Shown here in pieces: positions 22,701-30,862 of a DNA stretch of 64,000 nucleotides. The notes under the pieces were generated by a model. The model was not told the DNA's origin, did not search any database, and saw only the letters and a list, made by a program, of their open reading frames with translations. Both the position numbers and the translations under genes were made by a program. Numbering within the stretch: the stretch's first letter is position 1; every line of letters starts with the position of its first letter. The stretch is from Leptodontidium sp. MPI-SDFR-AT-0119 (Eukaryota; Ascomycota; Leotiomycetes; Helotiales; Leptodontidiaceae): contig JAHLEZ010000012.1 in NCBI GenBank assembly GCA_020726505.1, positions 682,001 to 746,000 of the forward strand, in the 5' to 3' direction.

Positions 22701-23552
22701 AGCTGTGAGAAGGGTTGGGGGAGGTAAGATGCTCTCAAGGTTGCATTTTAGAAGGGAAGTAAAAGCTTCCTCTTCTAGCGTGGCAAAACGCAGGTGCGTA
22801 GGCCGTTCCCGTGCTCTGTTATCCCACAGGATATCCGTTAATAAGGGGAGGTGATCCGAAGCGATTTGAAGCTTTCGTTTAACTCTTGTGCTAGCTCCTA
22901 GGCGGCGGAGGGCGGACGAAGCAAACGCAAGGTCCAGTACGTTGCCCGATTTTTGAGTGGGCTTGTCGACTTGCGAGATGTAAGATAGATCCTGTGTCTC
23001 CATCCACGAGACAAAGGGGTCTGCAAGGGGGTTGGTCGTACCATGGTAAGAAGGTTGCCAGAGCTGGTGATGTAAGTTAAAGTCACCGGCTATAAAAGTA
23101 GCCGAAGGGAAAGAGGAAGGAGGGAGAGACATAAGGCTAGTGACGGCGCCATTCCCTCTATATGGGCTCCCTGAGGGTGCGTTGTAGACGTTTATGACCA
23201 TGAGTGGTTGGTTTGTAGACGTCTGAATTGCTAAGAAGAGCAGGTCGTTAGCTGCTTCGTCTTCTTGTGGGAGTAGGCGTTTTTGTGTTGCACGTAGGCC
23301 TACTCCTCTCCGCACATATGTCATGACACGGGGAGTATTTTCGAAGGTATCTACCGGAGAGAAGCATTCGAAGGAAGGGTGCTTCTTTGTAATGCGCCTA
23401 TTAAGCTCAGAGAAGATTCTCGGTTCTTGTACCAGAAGAATATCGATGGAAGAATCAAATGCCGTGGAGAGAGCTAGCTCGTGAGAACTAGAGCACTTTC
23501 CTACATTAATTGAAAGGATTGAGAGTGGCGTAGAGAGGCCTCCTCTACTCAT
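19707..23552 (-). CDS. LINE ORF2: endonuclease, reverse transcriptase and RNase H, 1281 residues
   Basis: Domain order fits the Tad1 clade. Endonuclease/exonuclease/phosphatase domain, residues about 10-245, with LLVQEPR (Glu ~43), IAGDFN (~154-159) and SDHLPL (~232). Reverse transcriptase about 480-760 with LDVKGAFDAV (~591), GLPQGSPVSP (~648) and the catalytic YADD (~679-682). RNase H about 985-1125 with TDGS (D992), AEIF (E1025), CLDN (D1058) and ELAD (D1118), all four catalytic acids present. A Cys/His knuckle CSCGSPKSRFHFFFC lies near residue 1215-1230. The protein nicks the target and primes reverse transcription on it. Start codon overlaps the ORF1 stop in ATGAGTAG, suggesting termination-reinitiation. 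No inactivating change seen. Confidence 0.9.
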   Translation of the reverse strand: MSRGGLSTPLSILSINVGKCSSSHELALSTAFDSSIDILLVQEPRIFSELNRRITKKHPSFECFSPVDTFENTPRVMTYVRRGVGLRATQKRLLPQEDEAANDLLFLAIQTSTNQPLMVINVYNAPSGSPYRGNGAVTSLMSLPPSSFPSATFIAGDFNLHHQLWQPSYHGTTNPLADPFVSWMETQDLSYISQVDKPTQKSGNVLDLAFASSALRRLGASTRVKRKLQIASDHLPLLTDILWDNRARERPTHLRFATLEEEAFTSLLKCNLESILPPPTLLTANSLDEYASNIVEATQKAYQGSARRALPHNMGQPWWNEACALAVQDFRAARRGQYGFATDEAKKALRRATRQAKESFYQKKLNEAATSKDVFEIAKWHKSTGSFRSPPLRDPLRPQDPPATTLEAKRDVLARNLLRNAAEVGDIPLTAFATPKASLPFPDITEQEVEKSILGAGNTTPGKDEIPTPVLRLGWPLLKKHVFKLFQACIQIGYHPSCFRTAILAILSKPNKADRSSPRSYRPIALLSVLGKGLERLVAKRMSWVAIKYNVLAPQQFGALPLRSSVDLTTCLTHDIETALNQGRTASVLTLDVKGAFDAVLPGRLVRRLREQGWPSHLCEWVASFATNRKVCIRLDGEIGDARAIECGLPQGSPVSPILFMLYISPLFFLDQLQDGFGYADDVASCKISPSLQENSLALSATLAQALEWGRLEGITFDPEKSELLHFSRKRADKNNSPSIEVGSFIVSESTERPYLKWLGVLFDRKLTFKHHALTQASKALKTARALSSLGNTLRGVSPMLTRQAMEACVLSVAYFAAETWWPGRKRQTRNGYTSNGVDNLTVKFEKVTLTSARSILPVFSTTPSSVLYRESGLSPPELKLDEIALRATVRIRRLDPQHPLRTRAYAIRGPLIPTTRRSQAPTRFARRFLSLPPSEQLDMLALPPWFMAESRKEAEKRIGAPDPTLTKEQRASAFTHFIHQIPTNDIIVYTDGSKLQNGNAGAGYAISQFGATHKESYPLGPSAEIFDAEAIAALLGARAALLHPLNRLAKDVWVCLDNLEVALRLLSPSPSTSQSVFTSFIEAREAWKRRGHVSSAGDIHIRWVPGHADVHGNELADIEARKGSSQLPSSSLPLSFASLKRWQALQATNARAEWWVTAAHENYRLLSISTAPVPPKELRLPRKELGRILAARSNHGDFKDYHERFNHTEAELYCSCGSPKSRFHFFFCRIARRRASRPQGPPYTLIPQLLGTGEGISLLIEWWRRNRFYEDTCPYRKLAC

Positions 23553-25134
23553 TGAGCGCAGAGCTTGTGAAAAGGCGCTTCCCGGGCATAAGTTGCTCGG
23601 AAGGGGAGGGTAAGGAGTATCGCGAGCCTTGGCTTGTAGTAGGAGGGAGTGTAAGGACTTGGCTAGCGGGGGGTGTGCTGGGCCGCAGCGGGGCTGTGGG
23701 AGTCTCTATTTCCATAGCATGTGGGGTTTCCTGTTGAACTGAGGGTGGCTTGGAGGGAGGGCAGCCAGCTGTTTTAATCCTTAGGAAGGCGGCGGAACAG
23801 GATTGTCGGATTTGGGCTTTCTGTTGTTTGGTGAGAGCGACTTGGTTCGGTTTTGGCCTGAGGAGGCACTCGAGCGAGTCAGCAGGGTGAGGCCCGTGAC
23901 AGTGGTAGCAACGGGGGGGGCATGAGTGCGCTATGGTGGAGCATGGAGTGTGCTCCTTTTCTGTGTGGGTAGTGGATCCGCAGAGGCGGCAGCGGGCTAG
24001 CCTGGCGCAGGTCCTCTCATTGTGCCACATTAAGCAGCGATTGCACTGTATAACTGCCACCCTCTTTGGCAGTAGTTTAACTGAGGCACGCGCTCCGAAG
24101 AGAAGGAGAGTCCGGGGGAGGGTGGTGATGTTGCTAGGGAATCTAGCGGTCCAGGTGGACGAGAATGTATGGGGTGACTCGGTGCTGTGCCGGGTCTCTG
24201 CGACTTGTACTGGAGCAAAGCCGAGCTCTTCTGTAAGGGCAGACGAGAGGTTTTCTGGGGTGACTCGGATTTGAGTTATTTGGTTATCCTGGAAGCCATG
24301 GAAGGATCTAGGAATTGAGGAGATTCGGTAGCTAACTAGGTTGCTGGCTTTCTCAACAACGCAAGGCCCTTTTTCGGAGAAGAGGGCGGTAATTTGGGGG
24401 ATTAGTGCTTCGAGCGAGTCTTGTGACTCGGGAGAGAGAGGGCAGAGGGCAAAGCCGGTCCTGGTGGCTTGGATCTCCTTGACGAGCTTCTTTTCTAGGG
24501 CTTTGTTGAGGTCGTTCTGGATGCTGTAGGTCGACACAGCCCTTAGGACATGATTCTCGGGGAGCCGGACAAACAGGCGGTTGTCGAGGGGAGGGGTCTT
24601 GGGTGGAGCCTTCTTCTTTAGCTGATGGCTTGCTTGGGGAGCTGGTATTGGGGGCAGTCTAGCCATGGCGTTTGCATATGATGGGGTGTGCTTTTGGGCT
24701 GGTCCTTGGACTCTGGTAGCTTGGGGTACTGCTACGGACTCGAGTGTAGTGGCCTCCTCAGTAGAAGGAGTTAGCGACCCTGTGGTAGAAGGTAGGGTGA
24801 ATGAGGCAGTGTTAGGATTAGGTAGGCACATATATGGTAAGGGAGGTCGAGGGGAGCCACGGACGTGGTTGTCAAAGTGTCGTTGCGCCACGGTTGAGAT
24901 GTCTTGGCAGAACGCGTAGAAGCTTTTGCGTAGGTGAGGGGAAAGGGCCTTTACGGTTTCTCCTTGGAGTTGCTCGTCAAGTATGCTAGCTATGTTGCTA
25001 AAAAGTAGAGTGGCTTCCTCTGCCCTGGTGGAGGCGGCTGTAGTTACAGCAAGTAGGGACTCCGAGAGGGGTTTTTGGCGCGTCGTTGACGCGGGCCCCC
25101 CCGCGGGAACGGGAGCGGGGGGCCTAGGCGGCAT
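23545..25134 (-). CDS. LINE ORF1: Gag-like RNA-binding protein, 529 residues
   Basis: First ORF of the intact LINE. N-terminal Pro/Ala-rich leader, a helical region (about 30-95), a central folded region (about 185-360) and two or three Cys/His knuckles near the C-terminus: CNRCLMWHNERTC, CRLCGSTTHTEKEHTPC (about 364-398) and CYHCHGPHPADSLEC (about 409-423). This is the usual layout of a LINE ORF1 protein that coats the element RNA in the ribonucleoprotein. The stop TAG (23545-23547) lies inside the overlap with ORF2. Codon use matches ORF2 and there are no RIP stops. Confidence 0.85.
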   Translation of the reverse strand: MPPRPPAPVPAGGPASTTRQKPLSESLLAVTTAASTRAEEATLLFSNIASILDEQLQGETVKALSPHLRKSFYAFCQDISTVAQRHFDNHVRGSPRPPLPYMCLPNPNTASFTLPSTTGSLTPSTEEATTLESVAVPQATRVQGPAQKHTPSYANAMARLPPIPAPQASHQLKKKAPPKTPPLDNRLFVRLPENHVLRAVSTYSIQNDLNKALEKKLVKEIQATRTGFALCPLSPESQDSLEALIPQITALFSEKGPCVVEKASNLVSYRISSIPRSFHGFQDNQITQIRVTPENLSSALTEELGFAPVQVAETRHSTESPHTFSSTWTARFPSNITTLPRTLLLFGARASVKLLPKRVAVIQCNRCLMWHNERTCARLARCRLCGSTTHTEKEHTPCSTIAHSCPPRCYHCHGPHPADSLECLLRPKPNQVALTKQQKAQIRQSCSAAFLRIKTAGCPPSKPPSVQQETPHAMEIETPTAPLRPSTPPASQVLTLPPTTSQGSRYSLPSPSEQLMPGKRLFTSSALNE

Positions 25135-25207
25135 GGCTGCTGGGGGAGGAGGAGGGAGTGAGGTACCCGGTGTGAGAGACAGTAGGTAATTCAGTCAGTA
25201 AGAGGAT

Positions 25208-25222
25208 GAAGGTGATGATGAT
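25208..25222. repeat. Target-site duplication of the younger LINE, 5'-side copy, within the tail of the older LINE
   Basis: GAAGGTGATGATGAT identical to 19390-19404. The next bases on the plus strand (GATGAAGGTCTATTCCGCCC) are the tail and 3' end of the older LINE. Confidence 0.7.
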
Positions 25223-25548
25223 GATGAAGGTCTATTCCGCCCGGCTAAGCCTAAAGGGCACTAGTACTATTTACATGGGTTCGATTCCTCCAGTTCCGCC
25301 ATGGTCTCGTGACAGCCCCTACGTTCGCTTTGAACGGTTTTTTTTGTTCTAGCCTTTATTCTACAATTCGACGTGGTCTCGTGGGTTGTTAGTAGCAAGT
25401 GTACTTGGAGATAACTCCTCCAAGTGTTTAACGTCCTATCCTCAGCGGTTGAAGCAAGACCTGCCAAGCCACGAGGGTGCGTGGTGGGTTAGTTGAGTAA
25501 GGGGGGGGACAAACAAAAGGAAAGGGGGGGAGGGAGTCTTAATGCAAG

Positions 25549-28500
25549 TCACGCCTGTGACGTCTGGGTTGCTGTGTGTTCCACCTCTTTGTCGAGTCGG
25601 CCTGTTACGATGGCGTACTTGATAGTGGTCCGTACCGCTTCGATGTCGGGTTTCTAATTCAGCGGGTCAGATGGTGTTTTTCCTCCAAGGTAGTAGGAGA
25701 GGCTACCCCTTCTGGTCTCTGTTTGCTCTAGTAAGCATTCTCGGTGCGCGTCCCACAATGAGCAGTTAAAGAGGAAGTGTTCAACTGTTTCTCTTGCCTG
25801 TCCGCAAGCACACTAATCCGATTCTGCTGCCCCGATACGATGTAGATACCCGTTGAGCCGTGCCATGCCCGTCCGCAGCTGTACTAACACGTTTGCTTCC
25901 CTTCTTCCTAAGGCGTCGTACAAGGTACGGGTGTGTCGCCCTGGCAACGCTGTGTCTATTTTCTTTAGGTGTTTTCCTACCCCATCAAGAAGCGTGTTGC
26001 CGATTTGCCTCTTTGCTTTTGTTATGTTGATAATTATAGATTTAGCGTTAGAGAATAGTTTCTGTGGTAATCTGCCTGTCTCGGTGGCCCTTCGTGCTGC
26101 CTTCTTGGCTTCTTTCCCCAGATGAAACTCTTGTTGTGCTGGAGCCTATATGAGGAGGACGCGATTGTATCCTTCCCTTAGTTCTCTGACTGTATCGTAG
26201 ATTCGCATCACGCTGGCCTGTCCCGACTGTTGTTTTAGTTGGCTTACTACTTATAGCGCCGCCTGGTTACTAGTGACGATTGTAATCTCTCTCCTCAAGA
26301 CGTATAGGGGAACTCCCTAAATCGCCATTGCTATTGCCTCGAGCTCGGTAACGTACGGGTTTTGTTCTAATCTCGGTCTAAGGGTAATCGCGAATGTAAT
26401 GGGCTACCCATTTGGCATCCTACCGTAGGTGTCGAAAATGGCGCCTCTTATGCCTACTATGCCTTTCCTCTCAGATAAGCTTGTTGTAATGTATATGTCG
26501 CTGATGTAATTGGCCACTTCCGCCGCTCTCTCGCTGTTCGGGTTAATGATTGCCGGTATTCGTGGTTCCCATGGACTAATCGCATATTCTTAGATGGTCT
26601 CTACAGTATCTGTCGGTATATCTTCGTATGCTTAGGCTATCTTCTACAATAGCGATGTGAATCTTCGCAATACCCTAGTGCTAATTCTCGAGAGCGGATT
26701 TGTCTTGGGCAGCGTATAAAGGCCGACCCACAACTTGATAGCCCGATCTGCGTGCCGCTCGCGTACCGTTCGTATACTTACTTCTGTTTCGGCCACAGCG
26801 ACGGCTACCGTGCGGAATGAGCCTATAATTGCCTGTGCTCCTACCCTTTACACTCTATTCAGTGACGCCATACCGGCAGTTCCGCATACATACATCCAGA
26901 TGTTAGAGGCGTAGTCGACCACAGGTGCTACTATTGACTCGAAAAGTTGCCTTGCGGTCGAGGGGGACACCATCCGTAACCTCTTTAGCGCCATGGCAGC
27001 CAAGAGACCTTTTGTCGCTACGCTCGCGATATACTGTTTATATCGCAGCTTTGAGTCCATAGTCACTCCTAAGATCTTAGCAGTCTCCTTCGGCGTTACT
27101 ACTTCTCCTTTAATAGTTATTAGAGTTGTGCTAGATCGGTTCGGGCATCGAGTGAAATACACCAAGGTCGTCTTTTCACCCTCAAACGTTGCACCGCTTC
27201 GCTTCTCCCAATCAAGCGCCTCGTTAATAATAGCCAGGATCCCATCACGGTTTGCATCTACTGTCGGTCCTGTGACCCATGCGGTATAATCGTCCACAAA
27301 TGCCATTGATCCTCCGCTACTATTGATTCTACGCTAGACCAGATCGGCGTTAAAGAAGAGGAACAACACCGGCGAGAGCAGGGACCCCTGTAGCAACCCT
27401 GCTTGCGACAGCAGTTGCCGTTCAGAGACGTGGCCGTTGACCAAGATAGTTGCCGTGCGGTCGGAGCAAAACGCATCAATCTATTTGACCAGCTCCAGTG
27501 GAATGCCTCTTACTGTAAGTCTCTGCAGTAGTCTCTCCTTGCACACCCCATTATATGCCCCCTTCACGTCAAAACTAATAAGACTGAGCACCTTCTTGGC
27601 TCTCCATGCCTTGTAGATACTCTCTTGTAGAAGTATAAGAGCCTATTCGGTTGAACGTTTCTTCCTTACCCCGAAATAATTCGCCGGGAGTAATCCAAAT
27701 GTTTCGACCACGTATGATATCCGTTCTGCCACTACTGACTCAAGTGCTTTGCCTAGCGTAAACAATAACGAGATCGGCCGCCACGCTTTTGCTACTATGT
27801 AGTTCCCCTTCTTTGGCTTTTTGAGCGGTATGATTTTAGCGTCTCTCTACTATACAGGGAGCTCGCCGACGTCCAGTGATGTCTGGAAGAGGATGGTCAC
27901 CCTCTCTTTCACTACCGGCCATATTTGCTTCTATACTATTGCTGGTAGTCCGTCATCACCGGGTGCCTTCCACGACTGTGCCGCAAACACTCTTCGCTCC
28001 ACCTCCTCGACCGAAAGGCGTGGCATTGGGACCGGTGCCCGCTGGGGCCGTAGGCCTTCCTCCTCTATCACTGCAGGCAATGGGGGGAAGAAGGTGGCCA
28101 GCAACTCTCTCGCTTGTTCGGTCTTATCAGTCGTGCTAGATCCGTCTGTTCTCACCAAGGGTGGTATCTTGTCAAATGCTGCGCTCCCGTCAGGGTTCAA
28201 GTACTTCGCTGCTTGCCAGATGTTTGCGTTATCTGCGAGGAAATCGTCCCAGTGAATCTTCTTCTGCTTGCGGAGTGTCTCGTGGTATTGCGCAGCCGCA
28301 GCTTGGGCCTGCCTCTCGAGGTCAGGTATTATACGCCCAGCTCGACGTTCAGTCCTGGCTCGACTCCTCCAATATGTGTAGACTCGACGGAGCTGGGTCA
28401 AGTCTGTCGTCCACCACCTCGTTGCGTACAGTGACGGTTTCGCCTTGGGTATAAGTGCGTGGACTGCTTCCAGTACCGCTGTCATCAATCGATCTATTTA

Positions 28501-29292
28501 CTGCTGCACACTGCCCCCAAACGGGGCAGAACGGAGGGAGGAGTCAATCTTGGCTCGTATTTCCTTCCATGGGGCGTTCTTGAAAAGCAGCCTCTCTTCA
28601 ACGACCCGCTCCGAGGTGGCAACGTCGAACGTTGTCTCGATTACCCTGTGGTCAGAGCCATGTTCGGTCGCGTGTATGACACACTTTACTATCGATGTTA
28701 CTAATTCCTCTGAGGCTAGTATCAAGTCGATTGTAGACTCGCGGTCACCGCTTTGCTACGTCTTCGTACCTCTCAGGAGCAAGCTGTGAAGGGCGTACTC
28801 GCTCATAAGGTCCACGATAGCATCGGCTTCTCCTTGTCTGTTTTGTGAGACCTCATCTCCCCCCCACAGCTAATCATGTCAGTTGAAATCCCCGGCAAGT
28901 ATCACGTCCACTCGAGTGCCAATCTTGTTCCGTGTTTCCTGAATTACTTGGTGCAAGGTTTTGGTCGCACACGAGAGTGCGTTTGCATCTGGTCCTTCCA
29001 CGTATACGGACACTACTAATATCGACCGGTCTGGCAGTCGTAAGACGGCGGCAGTAATGTCCGACGATTATACCGCTACCTACTCTGCTTCGATATCCTT
29101 CCGGATCCAGAGCATACTCCGGAACGCCCACCTTTCCTTCCGTTGGACTGTTAGCACCATCTTAGTCCAATTAGAATGCCTTATAGGGGCCGTTATCATT
29201 TTGTTGTCGATCGTCCTCGCATACGGCTCAGAAATCGCCAGCACCGCAAACTCCTTTAGTCGTTCGTCGTTCATTAGACTGTATTATACCAT
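25549..29292 (-). pseudogene. Older LINE ORF2 (endonuclease-RT-RNase H) with RIP stops
   Basis: One frame of 1248 codons from ATG 29292 to TGA 25549-25551 without frameshift. Readable landmarks: LAISEPYAR, VILAGDFN followed by two stops (28879-28881 TGA for Trp, 28870-28872 TAG for Gln), WKAPGDDGLPAIV, RPISLLFTLGKALE, SFDVKGAYNGV, AGLLQGSLLSPVLF, the RT catalytic FVDDY, an RNase H end whose Trp is TAG (LLI-stop-APAQQEF) and a C-terminal knuckle CACGQARETVEHFLFNC. TAA at 28498-28500 follows two Gln codons. The pattern of Gln and Trp codons changed to stops with almost no indels is that of RIP, not slow decay. Confidence 0.8.
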
Positions 29293-29332
29293 TTCCTGCT
29301 TTCTCACATTTAGTTAGAGCACTGTAAGTGTT

Positions 29333-30670
29333 CTATTTATGACGAGCGGGATAAAGCACTGGACAATTCTTACTGAACGACTCGTGCGGTCCTCCGCAAG
29401 GCACGCATTTCGGTATTGCCGCTCGGCATTCGCTGTGATAGTGCCTTATTTGGGCATATTTGGCACAAACCTGCGGTTTCGTACAAGAGAACGCCTTGTG
29501 CCCTACTTCTTGACACTTGTAACATTGTAGGGGACCATGCCGGGGCTCGAACACTCTGGTGTAGGCTGACTCTCCGGCAACATGGAAGTATTGACCTTGT
29601 AATAGTCTCGATACTTCGCTGCCCTTGGTCACGTAGACGACCATCGATCCATATGCCTTTCCGATGTCTTTTCTGCTAAGCCATGCGATCTTGGCAATAT
29701 GGACGTCATTCTCCTTTCCAAGGGTCTCTGTGGCCCCCGGTAGAACCTTTCCATCCTGATCAAGAATAGCTGTTCGATTGGCATTGTCTACCTTTACAGG
29801 ATACAGTTGATCCCGTAGCACCCTGACCCCCATCACTGCCGTTTTCTCCGCTGCCTTCTTGATCCTTTGAAGTTCGGTTTCATCTCTGTACGTTACCCTG
29901 ATGCGATTATAGTTCTTAGCGTCCTTGATCACCGCAACGTAACGCCAATGTTCCTGCCCTTCTATAGTACGAATCTCCTCCTCAATCGCCTTTCTGATTG
30001 CTCCGGGTTGTGCCTTACTCCTCTCTTCCTCGCCCACTCTCGATGTGTCAATCGTGCAATATAGTGTATCGGTCATCCTTAATAGTGTCGTACCCATGGA
30101 GGTCAGAGTTCGTACGTTGCTTGGCCGACTGCTCGGTGGTGTACGAGCGACCTCAGCATACGATGGTGAAGCGCTCAGGGGCGGTTGTATATTGGATAAC
30201 TGAGTCTCGATCTTCTCCGTCATCTCCGTGACTTGTGCTTTCAGCATTTCAATTTGTTCGGTGAAGGTCTTCGTCAGTGTCTCGAGCTGATTCGCGTGCT
30301 CCTCCTTCTGTTCCTCCATCGCCCTCAACAGCGACTTGACCAGGTCGGTGAGTACTTTGACCTGCGCATTCGCGGTTGACATTGCTTTCTCGTGTGTTGA
30401 GTGATTCAGAGTCAGAGTCGCTGCCATTGTTGCGGGGCGTTCTCCCGCCTTTGCGGTGAGGGCCTTAACCTTCGTCGCGACTATGCGTTCCTTGAGGTGC
30501 GAACTGACTTCTGATCGCTTTACTTGCGGCGCCGCCGGGGCCTCAATAACTTCAATCGTATCCTCTACATCGCTTGACGCGGCTCTGGACCTTCTCTTGT
30601 TCCATTCCAATGCCTTCGGCGTCTGGACGCGTTCTCGGCTCGATTGACGTGTCAAGATTGCGCCCTCCAT
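29333..30670 (-). CDS. Older LINE ORF1 (Gag-like), 445 residues, still open
   Basis: Starts at ATG 30670. N-terminal charged leader, a coiled-coil-like region about residues 100-165 (LVKSLLRAMEEQKEEHANQL), a central domain and C-terminal Cys/His knuckles: CYKCQEVGHKAFSC, then CAKYAQIRHYHSEC in which one Cys is replaced by Tyr (TGC to TAC type change), and CVPCGGPHESFSKNC. It would bind element RNA. The altered knuckle and the ruined ORF2 downstream indicate a dead element even though this frame has no stop. Confidence 0.75.
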   Translation of the reverse strand: MEGAILTRQSSRERVQTPKALEWNKRRSRAASSDVEDTIEVIEAPAAPQVKRSEVSSHLKERIVATKVKALTAKAGERPATMAATLTLNHSTHEKAMSTANAQVKVLTDLVKSLLRAMEEQKEEHANQLETLTKTFTEQIEMLKAQVTEMTEKIETQLSNIQPPLSASPSYAEVARTPPSSRPSNVRTLTSMGTTLLRMTDTLYCTIDTSRVGEEERSKAQPGAIRKAIEEEIRTIEGQEHWRYVAVIKDAKNYNRIRVTYRDETELQRIKKAAEKTAVMGVRVLRDQLYPVKVDNANRTAILDQDGKVLPGATETLGKENDVHIAKIAWLSRKDIGKAYGSMVVYVTKGSEVSRLLQGQYFHVAGESAYTRVFEPRHGPLQCYKCQEVGHKAFSCTKPQVCAKYAQIRHYHSECRAAIPKCVPCGGPHESFSKNCPVLYPARHK

Positions 30671-30811
30671 TGTCCCTCCTCCGCACCACTACCGATTTAA
30701 ATACTGGCTGACTGATTGCTGACTGATTTCAAGCTCCTCCCAGACGCTAAAATTTGCAAAATATTCCAATGCCCTGAAACGAAGTGGGGTTGACCTAGTC
30801 TAGAATTTTTC

Positions 30812-30823
30812 CCTAAGCGAAGG
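30812..30823. repeat. Target-site duplication of the older LINE, right copy
   Basis: CCTAAGCGAAGG, 12 bp, identical to 19383-19394. Removing everything between the copies rejoins GTGGAGTCGTG with GCGATGCACC. Confidence 0.7.
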
Positions 30824-30854
30824 GCGATGCACCAGTGATGTGAAATTTAGTGCT

Positions 30855-30862
30855 TATATAAG
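30855..30862 (+). promoter_or_regulatory. TATA box of the SET-domain relic
   Basis: TATATAAG followed 100-300 bp later by the first protein-like sequence of the relic. The open frame starting at 30840 runs through this motif and uses a GTG start, so the coding start must be further right. Confidence 0.35.

Larger units (their letters stand above)
19405..25207 (-). mobile_element. Intact Tad1-type LINE (non-LTR retrotransposon), about 5.8 kb
   Basis: Runs on the minus strand from 25207 (5') to 19405 (3'), bounded by a 15-bp target-site duplication. Short 5' UTR (about 73 bp), ORF1 (25134-23545), ORF2 (23552-19707) overlapping by 8 bp, a 300-bp 3' UTR and a short AATC-repeat tail (plus strand TGAT units at 19401-19417) instead of poly(A). 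Both ORFs are free of stops and frameshifts, in sharp contrast to the surrounding RIP-mutated DNA; it must have landed after RIP acted on the neighbourhood or escaped it. Probably transposition-competent by sequence. Confidence 0.85.
25208..30811 (-). mobile_element. Older full-length LINE, RIP-decayed, host of the nested insertion
   Basis: Minus strand, 5' end at 30811 next to the target-site duplication CCTAAGCGAAGG, 3' end a CTTCATCATCATC tail at about 25210-25235. It has about 140 bp of 5' UTR, ORF1 (30670-29333, still open) and ORF2 (29292-25549, a single frame broken by about 20 stops). It is a different family from the intact LINE: the proteins differ throughout. A few bases of its tail lie beyond the nested element at 19395-19404. 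Confidence 0.85.

Noticed and set aside
25853..28789. Plus-strand open frames over the older LINE
   Set aside because: They are antisense to the RT/RNase H coding strand, where the minus frame gives clear LINE motifs.
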